A stretch of DNA of 64,000 nucleotides from Chryseobacterium sp. H1D6B (GTDB lineage Bacteria > Bacteroidota > Bacteroidia > Flavobacteriales > Weeksellaceae). The translations under genes and the position numbers were made by a program. Shown piece by piece: positions 62,761 through 64,000 of this stretch. Position 1 is the first letter of the stretch. Every line of letters begins with the position of its first letter. The stretch lies in NCBI RefSeq assembly GCF_029892445.1, contig NZ_JARXVJ010000001.1, positions 4,492,318-4,556,317 of the forward strand, given 5' to 3'. The notes under the pieces were generated by a model. It was not told the origin of the DNA and searched no databases. It worked only from the letters and a program-made list of their open reading frames with translations.

Positions 62761-63618
62761 TTACTGCCTCATTGGGTGGAACTGATTGATTGCATTCTGT
62801 AAAGCATCGATTCCCGTCTCTTTATATTTCTCGGTGGTGTCTGCGTGCTTATGTCCAGCAAAATATTGAACTTTTCTAAGGTTCTCGCCCTGGTCTAATC
62901 TCAGTTTGATAACGCTCTGTCGGATTCTCACACTGGTTATTTTCTTAGTAAAATCCTTTTGATAGGTTGATACAAGATAATTGATGTCATCTTTCGTGAT
63001 TCCCGAACCGAGTTTATTCAGTAGAAAAAAAGAAGTTCTTTGTCTTTCCAGCTCATTTCTGTCTTCCTGCAGATATTGATAGAACAGCAGTATCTGTTCT
63101 GCCTTCAGTTCCAAAATCCTTTCGTTGGTAATGCCTGTTTTCTGTACTTTTATTTTGGCACTGAGTAAATCCAAGTCCTCGATTTTTAGTTTCTCGATGT
63201 CCCCGACAAGCAAAGCCTGATTGACAATCAGGCTCATTACGACTTGGTTTCTTTTCGCAAGGATGGGATAACGTTCTTCCCTCGGTTCTAAAAGCTTCTT
63301 TAATTCCTGTTCTGTGAGAAGTTCCTGTAACTGTATCGGATTTTCCTTGCCGTCCTTTATCTTGATTTGGGTTGCTGTGTTCGCTTTGACCTTTCCTGTC
63401 TCTACCAAATAATCGTAGTATTTCTTGATGGCGTAAATAGTTCTCTTTACACTTTGGGGATTGTAGTTCTTCCTTAGCAGTTCCACGTAGTCCATCAACT
63501 TTTGGTAACCGAGCTTCTCCGGATTTTTATAGTGCTTTTTGAACTTTGATATTTCGTAGAGATAGGTTTTTACCGTTCCTTCAGATAATTCATTGTGTAG
63601 ATATTGTTCCAGTTCCAT
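62761..63618 (-). CDS. degenerate tyrosine recombinase, second copy
   Basis: 285 residues, same protein as 52175-53032; lacks the first catalytic Arg and the HxxR His, keeps GHKHADTTEKY. Confidence 0.88.
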   Translation of the reverse strand: MELEQYLHNELSEGTVKTYLYEISKFKKHYKNPEKLGYQKLMDYVELLRKNYNPQSVKRTIYAIKKYYDYLVETGKVKANTATQIKIKDGKENPIQLQELLTEQELKKLLEPREERYPILAKRNQVVMSLIVNQALLVGDIEKLKIEDLDLLSAKIKVQKTGITNERILELKAEQILLFYQYLQEDRNELERQRTSFFLLNKLGSGITKDDINYLVSTYQKDFTKKITSVRIRQSVIKLRLDQGENLRKVQYFAGHKHADTTEKYKETGIDALQNAINQFHPMRQ

Positions 63619-64000
63619 AATTGATTCTTGTGTAGATTTGGGTTGTACTTAAATATTGATGTCCTAAAAAATCCCTTACTTTCTCAAGTTCCATTCCCTG
63701 TTCCAAAAGTTGTGTCGCAATAGTATGTCGCAGACAGTGCAGGGTAAATCCCTGCTGGTATAATCCTGCTTTCTTCAACTGTTTTTTAAATTCTTCATAG
63801 ATTCTCTCATTGGTAATATCCAATAGAGTTTGATTGTCATTTTTTAGATGCCGGACTTCGGCTTCAGATGAAAAAATAAAATGTTCTATATCTGATTTCA
63901 CTTGTTTTGTAAACGGAATGGCTCTTCGTTTTTTGCCTTTTCCTTTCCGGACATACAAAAGACAGTTCTCTAAATCGATGTCTTTTAACGACAGCTCTAC
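63590..64000 (-). CDS. complete-type tyrosine recombinase, second copy, N-terminus outside window
   Basis: C-terminal ~136 codons of the protein seen at 53004-53846: VRKGKGKKRRAI, LHCLRHTIATQL, FLGHQYLS, TQIYTRI. The frame is open to the window edge. Confidence 0.9.
   Translation of the reverse strand, partial: VELSLKDIDLENCLLYVRKGKGKKRRAIPFTKQVKSDIEHFIFSSEAEVRHLKNDNQTLLDITNERIYEEFKKQLKKAGLYQQGFTLHCLRHTIATQLLEQGMELEKVRDFLGHQYLSTTQIYTRINYGTGTISTQ

Larger units (their letters stand above)
61193..64000. repeat. long direct repeat, copy 2 (runs off the window)
   Basis: Same sequence as 50607-53414, offset 10586. Adjoins Rhs tip J on its left. Its right end, and any rhs gene or other material beyond it, is outside the window. 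No base difference was noticed on inspection, so the duplication is very recent, under gene conversion, or an assembly artefact. Confidence 0.9.

Overview
The window looks like the chromosome of a Chryseobacterium-type flavobacterium (Bacteroidota, Weeksellaceae or close). It is AT-rich, has TAnnTTTG-type promoters and few Shine-Dalgarno sites, encodes a protein with a type IX secretion sorting tail, and carries an alpha/beta-fused E1 dehydrogenase, a SusD-free GH3 glucosidase and flavobacterial Rhs proteins. No tRNA, rRNA or CRISPR array was seen. The last ~13 kb carry a mobile element.

Region 1 (1-31.3 kb) is mostly core genome. It contains a 2-oxoacid dehydrogenase E1 (cut by the left edge), a polyprenyl synthase, a fatty acid hydroxylase, rlmN, queA, a serine hydrolase, a deoxyinosine-type DNA glycosylase, an S9 peptidase and a T9SS cargo protein. 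A polyol catabolism operon follows (mannitol dehydrogenase-like, MFS transporter, outer-membrane protein) behind a divergent LacI regulator with two identical palindromic operators. Then come a thioesterase, topB, GrpB, and a methionine uptake unit (EamA-metN-metI-metQ). That unit is preceded by an apparent attenuator whose 34-codon leader peptide contains the run MMMMQCCMSM. A GH3 beta-glucosidase ends the region. Intergenic repeats include a ~360-bp tandem repeat at 5.5-6.3 kb, a 132-bp tandem repeat that splits metI from metQ, and a short REP-like element.

Region 2 (31.4-50.6 kb, all minus strand) is a dense array of Rhs toxin-tip modules. Each begins with nearly the same ~300-bp piece of the Rhs core (DHLGN...YYPFG...YNGKELQEESGMYDYGAR...GRWG..DPLAE...NNP..F.DPDG), changes abruptly to a distinct toxin domain, and is followed by its own presumptive immunity gene(s). 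No full-length rhs gene is visible. The modules lack convincing start codons and several carry a nonsense codon or frameshift, so they look like a silent reservoir of tips. Recognisable warheads are a GHSLGG lipase with an ankyrin lipoprotein immunity protein, four HExxH metallopeptidase-like tips, a ParB-like tip, a GNAT-like tip and a papain/NlpC-like tip. The last is followed by seven tandem immunity paralogues plus a stub. A terminator plus GAGCG..CGCTC motif recurs between modules.

Region 3 (50.6-64 kb) is a mobile element. A >=2.8-kb direct repeat (50607-53414 and 61193-64000, offset 10586) carries two overlapping tyrosine recombinases, one with the full catalytic set and one degenerate. 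It also carries a 30-residue membrane peptide and five imperfect palindromes at an exact 32-bp period. Both copies end at the same codon of the Rhs core and abut two different Rhs tips. Between them lie a CHC2/Toprim primase-helicase, two XRE regulators, small membrane proteins, a 523-residue MNT/HEPN-like protein, and one more Rhs tip with its immunity gene. The main idea proposed here is that recombinase-mediated insertion at a fixed position of Rhs cores is linked to rearrangement of the tip reservoir.
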